In this document: positions 1 through 10,862 of the stretch, in pieces
Position numbering within the stretch: position 1 is the stretch's first letter
How the letters are laid out: each line of letters starts with the position of its first letter
Assembly: GCF_901000735.1 (NCBI RefSeq)
Contig: NC_081543.1
Location: 34,406,590-34,470,589, forward strand
Source: Corylus avellana
Lineage: Eukaryota; Streptophyta; Magnoliopsida; Fagales; Betulaceae
Direction of reading: 5' to 3'
DNA: 64,000 bases
The notes under the pieces: model-generated
Seen by the model: only the letters and a program-made list of their open reading frames with translations
What the model was told of the DNA's origin: nothing
The model's database searches: none
Position numbers and translations under genes: made by a program

Positions 1-3000
1 CAGCTTCAGCTTCTTGATAAACATCAGTTACAAATAAAATCTCTGATGGCTTATCAACCCCGAGAGATTCTGTGATTTCAACATAACTGCGCGTTTCTCT
101 TTTATTCCTGAGAGAGATGAAGAAAGACGAGTCGAAAGAGACACTCCTGAGCACTAAATAAAGAGAAGCATTATGGAACTTCCAAAACTTACCCCACTCT
201 GGTGTCAAAAAATCCAGACAAATATTTTCTTAGATCCCCGTAGCTTGTATTTCCAAATAGAAGCCTTTGTGCCAACCGGCTACCACTAGAGTAAATATAT
301 ACCTGTTGCACAAGATAGAAACATAAGCTTTCAAAGAAAAATGTATGAATCATTAACAGAAAAAATCAGATGCATTCAAGGAATTACATCTAATTGTTTC
401 AGCAACAATGATCTTTTGCTCAATAAGGGTCTGTTTGAGATTGCGTTTGAATGGCCTAAAAGTACTTTTAATACTTAAAAAGTCAATTTAAAGAAAAAAA
501 ATACTCGTTTGGTAAAAAAATTAAAAGCGTTTTTAATGGTCCAAAAAGCCTAAAAATTGTCAAAATGCACTTTTGGCAAAAGCTTAAAAATGAAGCTTTT
601 GCCCAAAAGTTCTTTTTGACTTAAAAGCTCTATTTCTCAACGCAATTCCAAACATGCTCTAAATACTATTTTCCTACAGGATTCTAAGTTCGACCCTAAA
701 GCGACACTTATTCATGGAAAGGTAGCATCTCTACAGCCCTTGGATGGGAGGGGATGGGGTTGCTAAGGTTATTAGCATTTCATAATCATAAATAAAGTAT
801 TAGATGCAACAGAAAACTGGATAATTAAATGGAAAATGAATGATAGCCTTGACTTGAATTTGTAGATATTCGGAGTCACATGACATATCATTGGCTGGCT
901 TCTAAAATGACTTTCCCTCTCCAAGGAGAAGCAATCACACCAGAAATAGGATTATCGTAATGGGTATAGTCCACTCCACTTCAAAGTGTTTTCAGTCCTT
1001 TCATAGGCACCCAGTTGAGTGATCATACTTACAAAGTAACGGAGGTCAGATTATATCAATAACTTGCATTTATGGTTTCTCTCTCGCATGTTTGTATAAC
1101 AAGTTTGTTCAATGTCTATTTCTTTGGTGTGTATGTGTAACAGTTGGAATACAATTAGACATATAGACGAAAATGTTCCATTACAAAGAAAGACAGCTTT
1201 AAAACACATAAAATAAGAAACGACAATAAAACAGAAGTTTTTAACTCGAACCATAAATTCAGAGACAGGGAGGGGAGGAGGGAAAAATGGCGGGGGAGAG
1301 AAGGAATGTAAGACCTTTATGCCTAAAGCATGCCACTTCTCAAAAGCTTCTGGTACATCCTCAAAAACTTCTCCCTCCAATTCATTATTCTCAAATCCAG
1401 TTTGCCATATATGACCCTGCAAAGTTAAACGTCACCTATAACCACAAGATGGGCTACATTCAATCATATTTCTACTATCCAGTTTTGCTTACTTGTAATT
1501 GTTTTAAGGCAGTGATCTTCCTATCAGCTCTTATCATTGCTTCCACATTAGCAACCAAAGCAGCAATCACCTCCTCTTTCCCTGCATTATCAGGGGGAAT
1601 GGGCACAGCACCCACGACACCTTGTTCCAGGTCATCCTCAACCTGCATTTAGAATGTTGATTAATTAGCAGTTCATGGAATAGATTTTCGAGCAGTCATT
1701 CAGTCAATTCAGATTTATTTGATTGCAACATACGGATTGAAATCCCAAAAATTTAACTTGAACGCAACTACTTGATGAACTACTAGTCTGAGATGACCAA
1801 CTCTCCCTCAAACGTTTCTGAAGTTCTAAGTTGCAATAGTGACAATAAAGTGAATCTACAGCACGTGTAACATGCCTGCTAATGTTATGGACTTTGGTTT
1901 AGATTTGTGTTCACTTCCATCTTAAAGCGTCCCACAGCACACTCATGTCTGTCATGTTATACAGGCAAAGCCAAAAATCTAGGTAACAAAAGCATAAAAA
2001 TTTCAATAGCAATTCCTTCATGAACTACACAATGTTATGTTGGCAGGACAAGGGGTAAGGGCAATTCTCATTCAACCAACAATTCCATGATTGAATTGAT
2101 GTTGAAGGGGCAAAATGATCTCCAAAATATTGGGTATCAGTCTTTAATAAATTGGGTTTAAAAAAAAAATGGTAAGTGCCAAAGTTAATAAATACCCAAT
2201 TCTCACATAACCAAAAGGTATAACATTCTGGTCATGTACCTAGCATACACTCTACCAATCCAGATAAGCACTTCAAAAGGGTTTCTCTCTAGATCTCTTC
2301 GAAGAACAGTCTTCATCATGGAAAGGAAGGCAATGATCTAAGAAATAGTAATTTTCCTTCCAAGTAAGGAAGTCTTAGTTAGATTTAAACAGTAATAGTT
2401 AATGCAACCTGAAGAATTATACCCAAATTCTTTTTTTTCTATTAGTAATGTTGTATATATCCAAATTCTTACTATCGGTTATCTGATAGAATTAGGTACA
2501 TCACCTTGTTCTGTACTGTCCATCTAGGCTTTACATAAGTTGATGTTAGTTGCTATTACAACAAACAGCAACACATAAAGGCGATAGGGATTGAATCGTT
2601 TGAGAGACATGTTTGCAGCTTCTCATTGCATGTAGAAGGAAAAGAGCATGCATATTTTTTGGACTGCAGGAAGGCACTCGCAGAAAAAGTCTTGAATAAT
2701 ACACGTAGGACTCCACTCCAATGGTTTTCTTCTTATCCCCGACCAGGTTGTCATCATCTATCTCAAATTAGTCCTTTTTGCATCTCATAGTTACTAGAAA
2801 ATCAAAGAGGAAAGTGCCATGCCAAAAAATATAGACAGCAGTCACTTTTTGAAATCTTGAAGATATATGCAGCCTTTAGGCAACAAGTCGCAGGCATGCA
2901 TTTGAGGCTGTCCCATATATCAATCCATATTTTCATGCCACTAGCATCCCCAGTCTAAATGCCAAAGTTCATGCAAAGTATTACACAAGCACCATTATCA

Positions 3001-6000
3001 AATCAAAACATCTGAAGAAAAATCTTACTTGGATACGCAGCAACTTAATATCATCTTGAGTTTCTGCAGTGTCATATGTTGCAGATAGATGCCTCCCAAC
3101 ATTGTCACGGGCATATGGAAAGAGAACCTCAGAAACGAATGATATGGGAGTTGTAGTCCCTTCAATGTCGAGAACAATGCACCGCTGTAACCCAGATAGA
3201 AAATAATAATAATTATTACAATTATAATGTTGATAATATAAATCAGAAAAAAAAAAATCAAAAAATAAAAAATAAAAATAACAGGAAAGAATATCAATAA
3301 TGGTTCTAGAATCCCAAGATTTCCAATAAAAGGAAGAACATTTCATAAACTCACTCGCAATGGCTCATGTTCATGAATTGCATCCGCCTTTGCCTTCACA
3401 GACATATTTACATTACCACCACTGCCTAAAACTCCTTTAAACTTCTGAATGGGACCATGATTTGGAGTAGACCAGTCCAGCCCCAGTTGATGAAGCTTGA
3501 TGGCAGCATCAAAGAGATAATGATAACATTCAGCCTGAAAGGAAAGTCACCAGTTGAATAGTGCATATAAAATGAACTCCAAGGGCTATAAAAAAAGTTC
3601 CACCTTCTTGATAGGAGCATCATTTCATTAGAGAAAGTCAACCATAGAGAAAGAAGATGATGTGAGGAAAACTGCATCCTAGAAATTCGTACACATGCTG
3701 CCGGGTTCATGTGGTTTTTAACAATAGGTAATAGTTGCGGATGACATTTCGAAAACACTGACCCCACACAAAACTAAGAAGTCCAGCATTGATTGCCCAA
3801 GCTAAACTAAATAGAAGAACTTAGTTCCAGCTACACTTGAGTAACTTAGTTATACATAACAATGAAGTGCGAGATATAATGTATAACATTCTGTATTTGA
3901 CTGCCAAACTGAAAAGACATTTATGATCAAGATCTGGAAAAATTAGAAACCCTCCAAGGAACATTTTGTTTTAAGCAATTTCATGCATCATTCGCTACTC
4001 TGATCATAATATCACATGAGGTTGTAGATGCATGCTACGTAGCATCAATCATTACAATTGGATTTTATTTTTTTTTCTTTCATGTATCAATCATTGAATG
4101 TCCACAACAAGAGTTCTAGTCATAAGTGCACATAGGGCAGGTGCTAAGGATAATTTAATGCTGACCTCCAAGTTTTTTCCAATTAAAACAAACAAATTAG
4201 AAGCATTTTTTAATAAAGCAATCAAATCACTAGTTGTCTCAAAAACTAAGCTGATAGGAATGATGAATTTAAATATTTTGATTAATATTCTAACAAAAGC
4301 AATGGGGGAAATACAATCTCCAAACTTTGTCTAAAATACCCTGTTTGAACTCAAGCTATCTTGTATTGGTTGTCTCCTAGTTTGATTTCATACAATCATT
4401 CAGCACAATTTGCCGATTTGATTCACATCTTCCACAGATAACACAAACCTGAGTTTTTGCGCTGATCCATGAGTCTCCCCATATGTATATGCCATGGTTA
4501 CGAACAAGAACAGCTGTTGTTTTTGGGTAGGCTTCAATCTATAATAGAAGAAGGCAAGTTTAATTAGTCTAAATCAATATAGAAATCTCAGTATAGCATA
4601 GTAACAATTAAGAAGGTTACGAGAGTAAACATCCATCAAGAAAGATAATCAATTGCTTACAAAAAAGAAAGAAAGATAATCAAATGACATCATGTAGGAA
4701 AGAAGTTATACCTTTCCCATATATGAACTTATGCACTCACATGCTTGAATTATAGTGTTCTAGTGCATAGGAAACTTTTTTTTTCACAAAGCAGAATGTG
4801 CCGTCCATAAATTGACATAAAAAGGCAATAAAATCATCATGCACGGTGAATTGTATAACAAAACATACAGCTTTAGCAAGAGATTCTGTGAGCTCGAATT
4901 CATAAGCAGTGTTCTCTATTATCGGGACCACAAGTTCATCATAATAACCATGCCCTTGGATTCCTTTTATCATTTCCATGTGAGTGATCTGCAAATTTTC
5001 CAACGAGCACAACCAAATCAAGAAAAAGAAATATGTACAGGCAACCAAAACCTGTAGTCAAGAGTGGTTGTATATGATAGAAAGGGTAACCGCCTTAGAG
5101 AAATAGCAAACAGGTAAAGAAAAAAAAAAGTTTTATCCCGCTTACATACGCCAATAGTCAAAAACTTACTCGAAATTCTTTTGATAATGGTTCTAGCATT
5201 GTTACAAGACAAGATTCAATTCCATGACTGTGGATAACAGCTCCAGCATTACGCATCTCATATGTCTGGAAAAAGGGAAAGGTATCAAGGTGACAATTGT
5301 AACTTTATGAAAGAATATCACTAAACCAAAAGAAAAGAAAAAACATTAGAAATCAGCTTAACAAAGATCTAATTACTCGTGATAATTCCATTTATGTTCT
5401 CTCTATGATTGGACTTCAACAACATGTAGTTCTTCCATCTCAAATTTTTGTAAGTTTTTGGAACACATGAATTTTAGATGTTAGCTTTTCTTTTAGTGTA
5501 TTTCTCTTGTATACCTCCCATGTACTAGGGCTGCGCACCCTTTATTGCACTTTTCTTTTTAACGAATTTTTTACTCATTAAGAACAAATGGCTCTTCTTT
5601 TTTCTTTTTTCTTTTTTGTCTTTTTTTCATATTCTGCTAGCAACCTAGTTATAATTTGGAATTAAATTTTTTAATGATGCTCCTGGTTGCTGACCAGATA
5701 TTGGAAAGGGTAAAAAATCGCAAATTTTAATCTCAGGTTTGTCAATACTAAGAACTGAAGAGGACTGTATACATTACTATGCAAAGCCTTCCACAAGCAT
5801 TTGGCTAAGTTGTTATGCATTTATTTATTTTATTTTTTCATTTATTTGGTAGGAAGCCTAACCATCAAAAGAAAACATAATATTTTAATTTCCATTCTCT
5901 TTTCTTTTCCTTCATTTTTTCCCGGAAACAATAGAAATGTTAACTAAAAATGCTGAAAACCACAATAACCACCATAACAATCAAGAGTCAAAAGCACCAA

Positions 6001-7206
6001 GCCCCATATGCAGAAACAAAGTTAGTACGTCAATCTAATAGAGAACATAGCAATCGAAATAGCTTCTTATCCTAAACATATTTAACAAATATGTGTGAGC
6101 TCAACTTTGATATTCAAACTACACAACACAGAACCCATCTGGATTCACATTGCATTCAGAATAACGAGGTCTCCTGATTGATTAATTGATGTCCAACCAA
6201 ACCGAGTCTCACAATTAGCTAATAGTTAATTATTTAAGAAGCACAAATGATTGATACCTTCAAGAAAAGAGGACCACAATCAGAACATTTAGGAGGCTTG
6301 TGTGGATAAGGCTTAGGAGATGGCACCGACAAGAAAGACCCATCTGGAGATAACACATACATATCCTCTGGCACCATTCTCTCCTTCTGAACACCTATTC
6401 ATAGTACAAAACGCACAAATTATTGATCCCATATGATCAATACACAAAAATTCAAATACTCATGGAAAGATGCAGCGAACACAATTGACCCCAATTATAT
6501 ACCCAGAGCTCAAAAATATCACAATAGGAATCACAACACAGACAATTGAGCAGAATACATCATGTCCAGGAATCAACTAGCACGTAAGAACGCACAAACA
6601 CAAAAATGAGCACAAATAACAAACACCCAGAAATCAAACAACACAGAAGAACAGACACACAAAAAAGACACATATGAACATGTACAATAATACATTCCTA
6701 GAGTAGAAATGACCCAAAGACAGAGATACACAGACACACACAATCGAGAATCAATAACGTATATCAAGAAAGCCAAAAAAAAAACTCAAAAGAACAAAAT
6801 TTACACATAACCGAGCATAAACTACGAATACCCAGAAATCAAACAGCCAGAAGAACACGTGCGTACAAAGCCTGAACAACATATTCCCAGAAAATCAAGC
6901 AAACAAAATTGAAACAAAGACACACTTGCGCAAGAATACAGATTAACCGGAAACCAAACAAACCAAAAAGGAGCAAGCACCTGAGGGGGACATGAGGATG
7001 AGCTGGTTGGGCTTAGGGATGGAGTCGTCATGGACCTTGATGGTGATGCTGCCACCAGTCCCCGATACCCATCCAAGATTGTAGAACTGGCGGCAGAGGT
7101 CCGAGATCAAAACCCTCGTGTCCTTCACTGCCTTGCTCTCCAGGTAGGCCTGCGGTGCCGTGCCCACCTTCATCCCGTTCACTGAGACTGCTGGCACTGC
7201 CGCCAT
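1..7206 (-). CDS. DEP1: Bifunctional methylthioribulose-1-phosphate dehydratase / enolase-phosphatase E1 (partial, 11 exons)
   Basis: Methionine salvage enzyme of the cytosol: the N-terminal half dehydrates methylthioribulose-1-P and the C-terminal half is an HAD-type enolase-phosphatase. Coding exons (minus strand, all with AG acceptors and GT donors, frame kept throughout): 6981-7206, 6258-6394, 5170-5265, 4869-4988, 4449-4538, 3355-3534, 3029-3184, 1493-1642, 1315-1416, 193-302, 1-107. They encode about 491 residues, and the plant enzyme has slightly over 500, so only the last ~30 are missing beyond the left edge. Visible motifs: aldolase-II-like metal ligands H133-S-H135 and H208 (RNHG), candidate catalytic E158 (HMEM), HAD motif I DIEGT at 289-293, motif II SSGS at 424-427, and FVTDVYQEA with D484. 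The start is the ATG at 7206 because the exon begins there and the SGTGGSI region follows in frame. The fused two-domain form is typical of plants. Introns show nothing but AT-rich sequence. Confidence 0.95.
427..659. mobile_element. PIF/Harbinger-like (Tourist-type) MITE, copy 1
   Basis: A 233-bp element in DEP1 intron 9 (before the exon at 193-302). It starts GGGTCTGTTTGAGATTGCG and ends with the near inverse (CGCAATTCCAAACATGCTC). It is flanked by the 3-bp target duplication TAA (424-426 and 660-662). The interior is shared with the elements at 17325-17524 and 60324-60555, so this is a small local family. There is no coding capacity. The family assignment rests on the TIR form and the TAA/TTA duplication. 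Confidence 0.8.
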
Positions 7207-8153
7207 TGGATTCTAGAGACAGAAACAGAGCACCAGTGACTTCCAAAATAGAGGGGAAGAAGAGAGCGTGCGTGTATTTAGCTTACAATGTAGGCTGTAT
7301 TCGGCTTGTGAGAAAGAGACAGATATTGGGTGTGAGATTTTGGGAGCTACATATGCAAGAATCTTTGTTAGAGCAGGTGATTGTATTACTGATTGGTGAC
7401 TAAAATGTGGGTAAAGGGGAAAATAGTTCTAGTTTTAACTATTAGCACGTGTTACGCTGTACTTGTGTGCATTTTAGGATCTCATACGAGAAACTGAGGG
7501 AGATGGGGATAATGCCTAGAAGATTCCATTTATACGAGAACATCAACCTCTAAATTGTCTGTATCACCATGACGAAGTTGTCTATAACAATCACACCCAT
7601 GGTACTGCATTATGTTTTCATGTTCAACAATTTTAATATGGGCTGCTCATTTTATGTGAATGGCCTTTATTCTGATGTCTTCTTGCACTACCAATCTTTC
7701 ACCATACCATTCTTGAGGGTGGCAGGTCACATTTTTGGATGCTTTGAGGTAATCGAACCACTCTACTAGTCATAAAAATGATGGTTTGACGACACCCAAT
7801 TGGCCTTTAGGGGTGGCCAAACCACCCATTTTTGGCCATTGGGATAATTTAACTACTTTCGAATAGCTTTTAGGGGTGAAGAAACCATTTCTACCACCTT
7901 AAGGGGTAGTACGGTCATCGCCAACTAGTCATTGAAAATAGTCCAATCACCCTTATGAGCCATCAGGGTTATTCAGTCACCCCTATAGGAATAAATTTGC
8001 AGGATTTTCAATACAAACTTGCTAATACTTCATAAATGAGAATAAATTAGAAAGGGTTTGCGAAGTAGGCAAATTAGGTAGTTACTTAAGGCCTACAGTG
8101 GAATATAGCCCTTAAATAATAGTAGTATTGGTAAAAAAAAAAAAAAATAGGGA

Positions 8154-8334
8154 CAGTTTTGGAAAAAATATCCTCAAGCCCATTTAAAATAGTGCAAAGT
8201 GTCTATAAACATTTAAAACGTTAGTCTATGTTATAAACTGCTATTAATGATGTTAAGAATTTAATGTGTGTTTTAAATGTTTATAGACACTTTGCACTAT
8301 TTTAAATAGATTGGAGAATATTTCCTCTAAACTG
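8154..8334. repeat. Long inverted repeat (MITE-like hairpin)
   Basis: Two arms of about 65 bases (8154-8219 and 8269-8334) are inverted copies separated by a ~50-base AT-rich loop. The innermost ~34 bases pair almost perfectly (core AGTGCAAAGTGTCTATAAAC against its complement) and the outer part is imperfect. This is the form of a small foldback or MITE and would fold as a single-stranded hairpin. No clear target duplication was identified. Confidence 0.75.
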
Positions 8335-8639
8335 ATTTGGAGAAAATTTATGTCCAAAAAACAAATGATTAATCTAAAAAAGTGATATAGGTTAGTGAGA
8401 AAACAATTAAGGCTCATTCCATATAAAAAAGAAAAGAGCTCCTACTATTATATTCATCCTTAAAACATCCATTTTGCAGCTTCCAATAAAACTTTGACAT
8501 CTCACTTGAACACACAAAAATACAATAAGACTAAAACACATTTATATCTCCTTCTAGCCCACCAATCACTAAACCACTTCATCCTTCCAACCAAACGCAG
8601 CCGTCGAAATCCATAGAGTCACCGCAGGAGAAAGAGGGG

Positions 8640-8830
8640 TAGATGCCGCGACCTAGCGTGGGTCAACAGACCCATGCGGGTCTGGCCAGGTTGGGTCACG
8701 ACCTAACCCAGCCGTGGGTCAGGCTGTGAACCACGGCTGGGTTTGGCTGCTGACCCAACGTGGGTCAGTTAGACCCAGCCGTGGGTCTGGCCATGACCCA
8801 CGGCTGGGTCTGCCCATCTAGCCGTGGATT
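8640..8830. repeat. GC-rich imperfect repeat block
   Basis: Many interspersed copies of the words GTGGGTC, GACCCA, CCCAGCCG and CGGCTGGGT in both orientations make a strongly self-complementary, locally GC-rich patch in AT-rich surroundings. It resembles the internal filler of non-autonomous DNA transposons, but no terminal repeats could be assigned. Confidence 0.5.
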
Positions 8831-9048
8831 CCGGCTGTGCCTCTATATTCCGACAACGGCATTTGGCTGGAGGGGGTGGAGTGGTTCATGGGTTAGAAGA
8901 GGGTGTAATCTGGTGTTTTTTAGTTTTAGTGTATTTTGGTGTTTGGAGTGAGGTGTCAAATTGTTTTTGAATGCTACAAAAATAGGGTTTTAAGGTTGGG
9001 CTTGATAGAAGGTTTTCTCAAAACAGAACTCAAATTATGATATACAAC

Positions 9049-9143
9049 TTTTTTTGGTTGTTGTGTCTATACAAGACGAGGAAGGAGGAAAATTTGAACT
9101 AGCAACCTCTGTTTCATGAGGCGTGGCCCTAGCGAATTGAACC
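9049..9143 (-). mobile_element. tRNA-derived SINE, minus strand
   Basis: Read on the minus strand this ~95-bp unit has a Pol III A-box-like segment (GGTTCAATTCGCTAGGG), a B-box-like segment (GCTAGTTCAAATT) and a short poly(A) end (the T run at 9049-9055). It is flanked by a perfect 9-bp duplication, ATATACAAC, at 9040-9048 and 9144-9152. The sequence is clearly related to the SINE at 55046-55155, which is on the plus strand. The tRNA-like boxes belong to the element and do not mark a tRNA gene. Confidence 0.75.
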
Positions 9144-9424
9144 ATATACAACCATTTAAAAAAAAAACACATACAAAGAAACAAAATCATAGTGTATTAT
9201 CTCTCCCAAAAAATTAGCCAATGTCCAATATGCCTCTTTTCTCTTTATACTTATATAAATATTGGTTTCCCGTACGTTGTGAGAAAAACTTGAATATAAA
9301 ATTTAATTAATGTTTTTGCATTCCAAGAGGTGAAAAAATAACATTTAAATAAAAATAATAATTTCCCTTAAATTTGTTCCCTTCCTGCCCTTTTTGGGAG
9401 GAATAGGCGCAAATACCTATTCTA

Positions 9425-10660
9425 AAAAATAATTAAAGTTTGCCAAAAGATGAAGTGCAAGCCATAAAATCAATTCCGCTTAGTTGTACTAATCAAGCGG
9501 ATTTGCTGATTTGGAGCGGTACGGTAAATGGGCTTTTTTCTGTTAAGAGCGCCTATCACTTGGCTAAAGAAGTGGACGATAGATACAAGGCTGGCTGTTC
9601 TATGGGTATGTACAAGAGTGAAGTGTGGCAGCGGATTTGGAAATTACATATCCCTAGTGTGGAAAATAATTTTTTATGGAGAGCTTGCCATAATATTCTA
9701 CCTACTAGGGATAATCTTTTGAGAAGGAAAATAGTGCAAGATCCGCGGTGCCCAATTTGTGAGAGAGACGTTGAGACATCTACCCATGTGTTATGGGAAT
9801 GCTCCTCAGCCATGGATGCGTGGGGGTCAAGCTGCAAAAAATTCCAGAAGAGTTCCATTAAGGGGTTATCTTTTCTTAAGGTGCTGGAGGAGGTGTTGAA
9901 AATTGCTAATGAGGAAGAAGTTAAATTTTTGAGTGGACTATCTCGGCAATTGTGGCTTAGGAGAAATGAAGTAATTCACGGGGGAGTTTTTAGCCATCCA
10001 AATTTGCTGATCCGGAAGGTGAAAAACGAAATCTCCGAGTTTGGTCAGGCCAACAGCAGTGAGCCTTCAGTGCAAGAAGTCCAGGGAAGCAAAGAAGATG
10101 CAACATGGCAAGCACCTCCACAGGGCAGACTGAAGGCTAACTGGGACGCTGCGTTAGATGTCAAACACGGAAGAGTAGGAATGGGTGTGATCATCAGAGA
10201 TCATGAAGGCAGAGTCATTGCCGCCAGATGCAGTACAAGTCAAGGGGCTTTTGATCCATCAGCTGCGGAAGCTTTAGCAGCTATCCATGCACTGCGGTAT
10301 TGTAGACAAATTGGTGCAAATATTATCAGCCTGGAAGGTGATGCCAAAAACGTAGTGGACGCGATGAACACACGAGAAGAAAACTGGAGCAGATTTGGAC
10401 ACCTTGCGGCGGATGCTAAATCTTTGCTCAACGGGTTTAGCAGCTGGGAGGTTAAGCATGTAGGATGTAATGCCAATTTCGCAGCTCATCATCTAGCAAA
10501 ATTAGCAGTGGGTCTAGGCTTCGAAAAGGAGTGGTTGGGAGAATTCCCTGATTGTATCTCAGCGATTATTCAGAGGGAGCAATCTGTATTATCTTTTGAT
10601 TGATTAATGAAGAAGCAAATACTTCATCAAAAAAAAAAAAAAAACAAAAATAATTAAAGT
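9425..10660 (+). mobile_element. 5'-truncated non-LTR retrotransposon (LINE) with 15-bp TSD
   Basis: The insertion body (9440-10645) ends in a poly(A) tract (about 10629-10644). Perfect 15-bp direct repeats, AAAAATAATTAAAGT, sit at 9425-9439 and 10646-10660. Only the 3' portion of the LINE was copied, as is usual for target-primed reverse transcription: the endonuclease and most of the reverse transcriptase are absent. Identical flanks and an undamaged reading frame indicate a recent insertion. It lies in the spacer between DEP1 and the divergent gene starting at 10863, only about 200 bases from that gene's ATG. Confidence 0.92.
9440..10603 (+). CDS. LINE ORF2 C-terminal remnant: zf-RVT and RNase H domains
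   Basis: An open frame of about 387 codons begins exactly at the truncation point, so it has no native start (the first codon is TTG) and is probably not expressed as a normal protein. Residues ~60-130 match the zinc-binding zf-RVT region after LINE reverse transcriptase (WKLHIPSVENNFLWRACHN, LPTRDNLLRR, CPICERDVETSTHVLWEC). Residues ~230-365 are a plant LINE-type RNase H fold with acidic residues in NWDAA, AAEALAA and EGDAKN and the closing motif NANFAAHHLAK. No internal stops are present, in contrast to the minus-strand LINE at 13752-15821. It is best annotated as transposon-derived rather than as a host gene. Confidence 0.88.
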   Translation: MPKDEVQAIKSIPLSCTNQADLLIWSGTVNGLFSVKSAYHLAKEVDDRYKAGCSMGMYKSEVWQRIWKLHIPSVENNFLWRACHNILPTRDNLLRRKIVQDPRCPICERDVETSTHVLWECSSAMDAWGSSCKKFQKSSIKGLSFLKVLEEVLKIANEEEVKFLSGLSRQLWLRRNEVIHGGVFSHPNLLIRKVKNEISEFGQANSSEPSVQEVQGSKEDATWQAPPQGRLKANWDAALDVKHGRVGMGVIIRDHEGRVIAARCSTSQGAFDPSAAEALAAIHALRYCRQIGANIISLEGDAKNVVDAMNTREENWSRFGHLAADAKSLLNGFSSWEVKHVGCNANFAAHHLAKLAVGLGFEKEWLGEFPDCISAIIQREQSVLSFD

Positions 10661-10862
10661 AACCCAAAGTATTAATTGAAAGAAAAAATAAAAATAAAAA
10701 AACCATAGAAACAGCGTGTTTGGTGATAGTCATATGTGCCACTAAGCTGCACTACTGACAACCTTATTCCGGATAAACCAACCCCTGCTCTGTAAGTACA
10801 TTACCCAAACCGCAAAGTCTATCCTCTCACTCTCTCCCTCTCTCGCTCGCTCGCTCGCTACC

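Larger units (their letters stand above)
7207..9039. other. Intergenic spacer upstream of DEP1
   Basis: No convincing gene is present. The first ~100 bases are the 5' leader/promoter side of DEP1. Between about 7790 and 7990 there are imperfect short repeats around the motif GGTGGCCAAACCACC, and a long hairpin sits at 8154-8334. A GC-rich repeat block lies at 8640-8830. The ORFs here are short and have no recognisable domain. Confidence 0.6.

Noticed and set aside
3025..3346. Overlapping frames around DEP1 exon 7
   Set aside because: The longer frames read through the intron. The true exon is 3029-3184, bounded by AG and GT.
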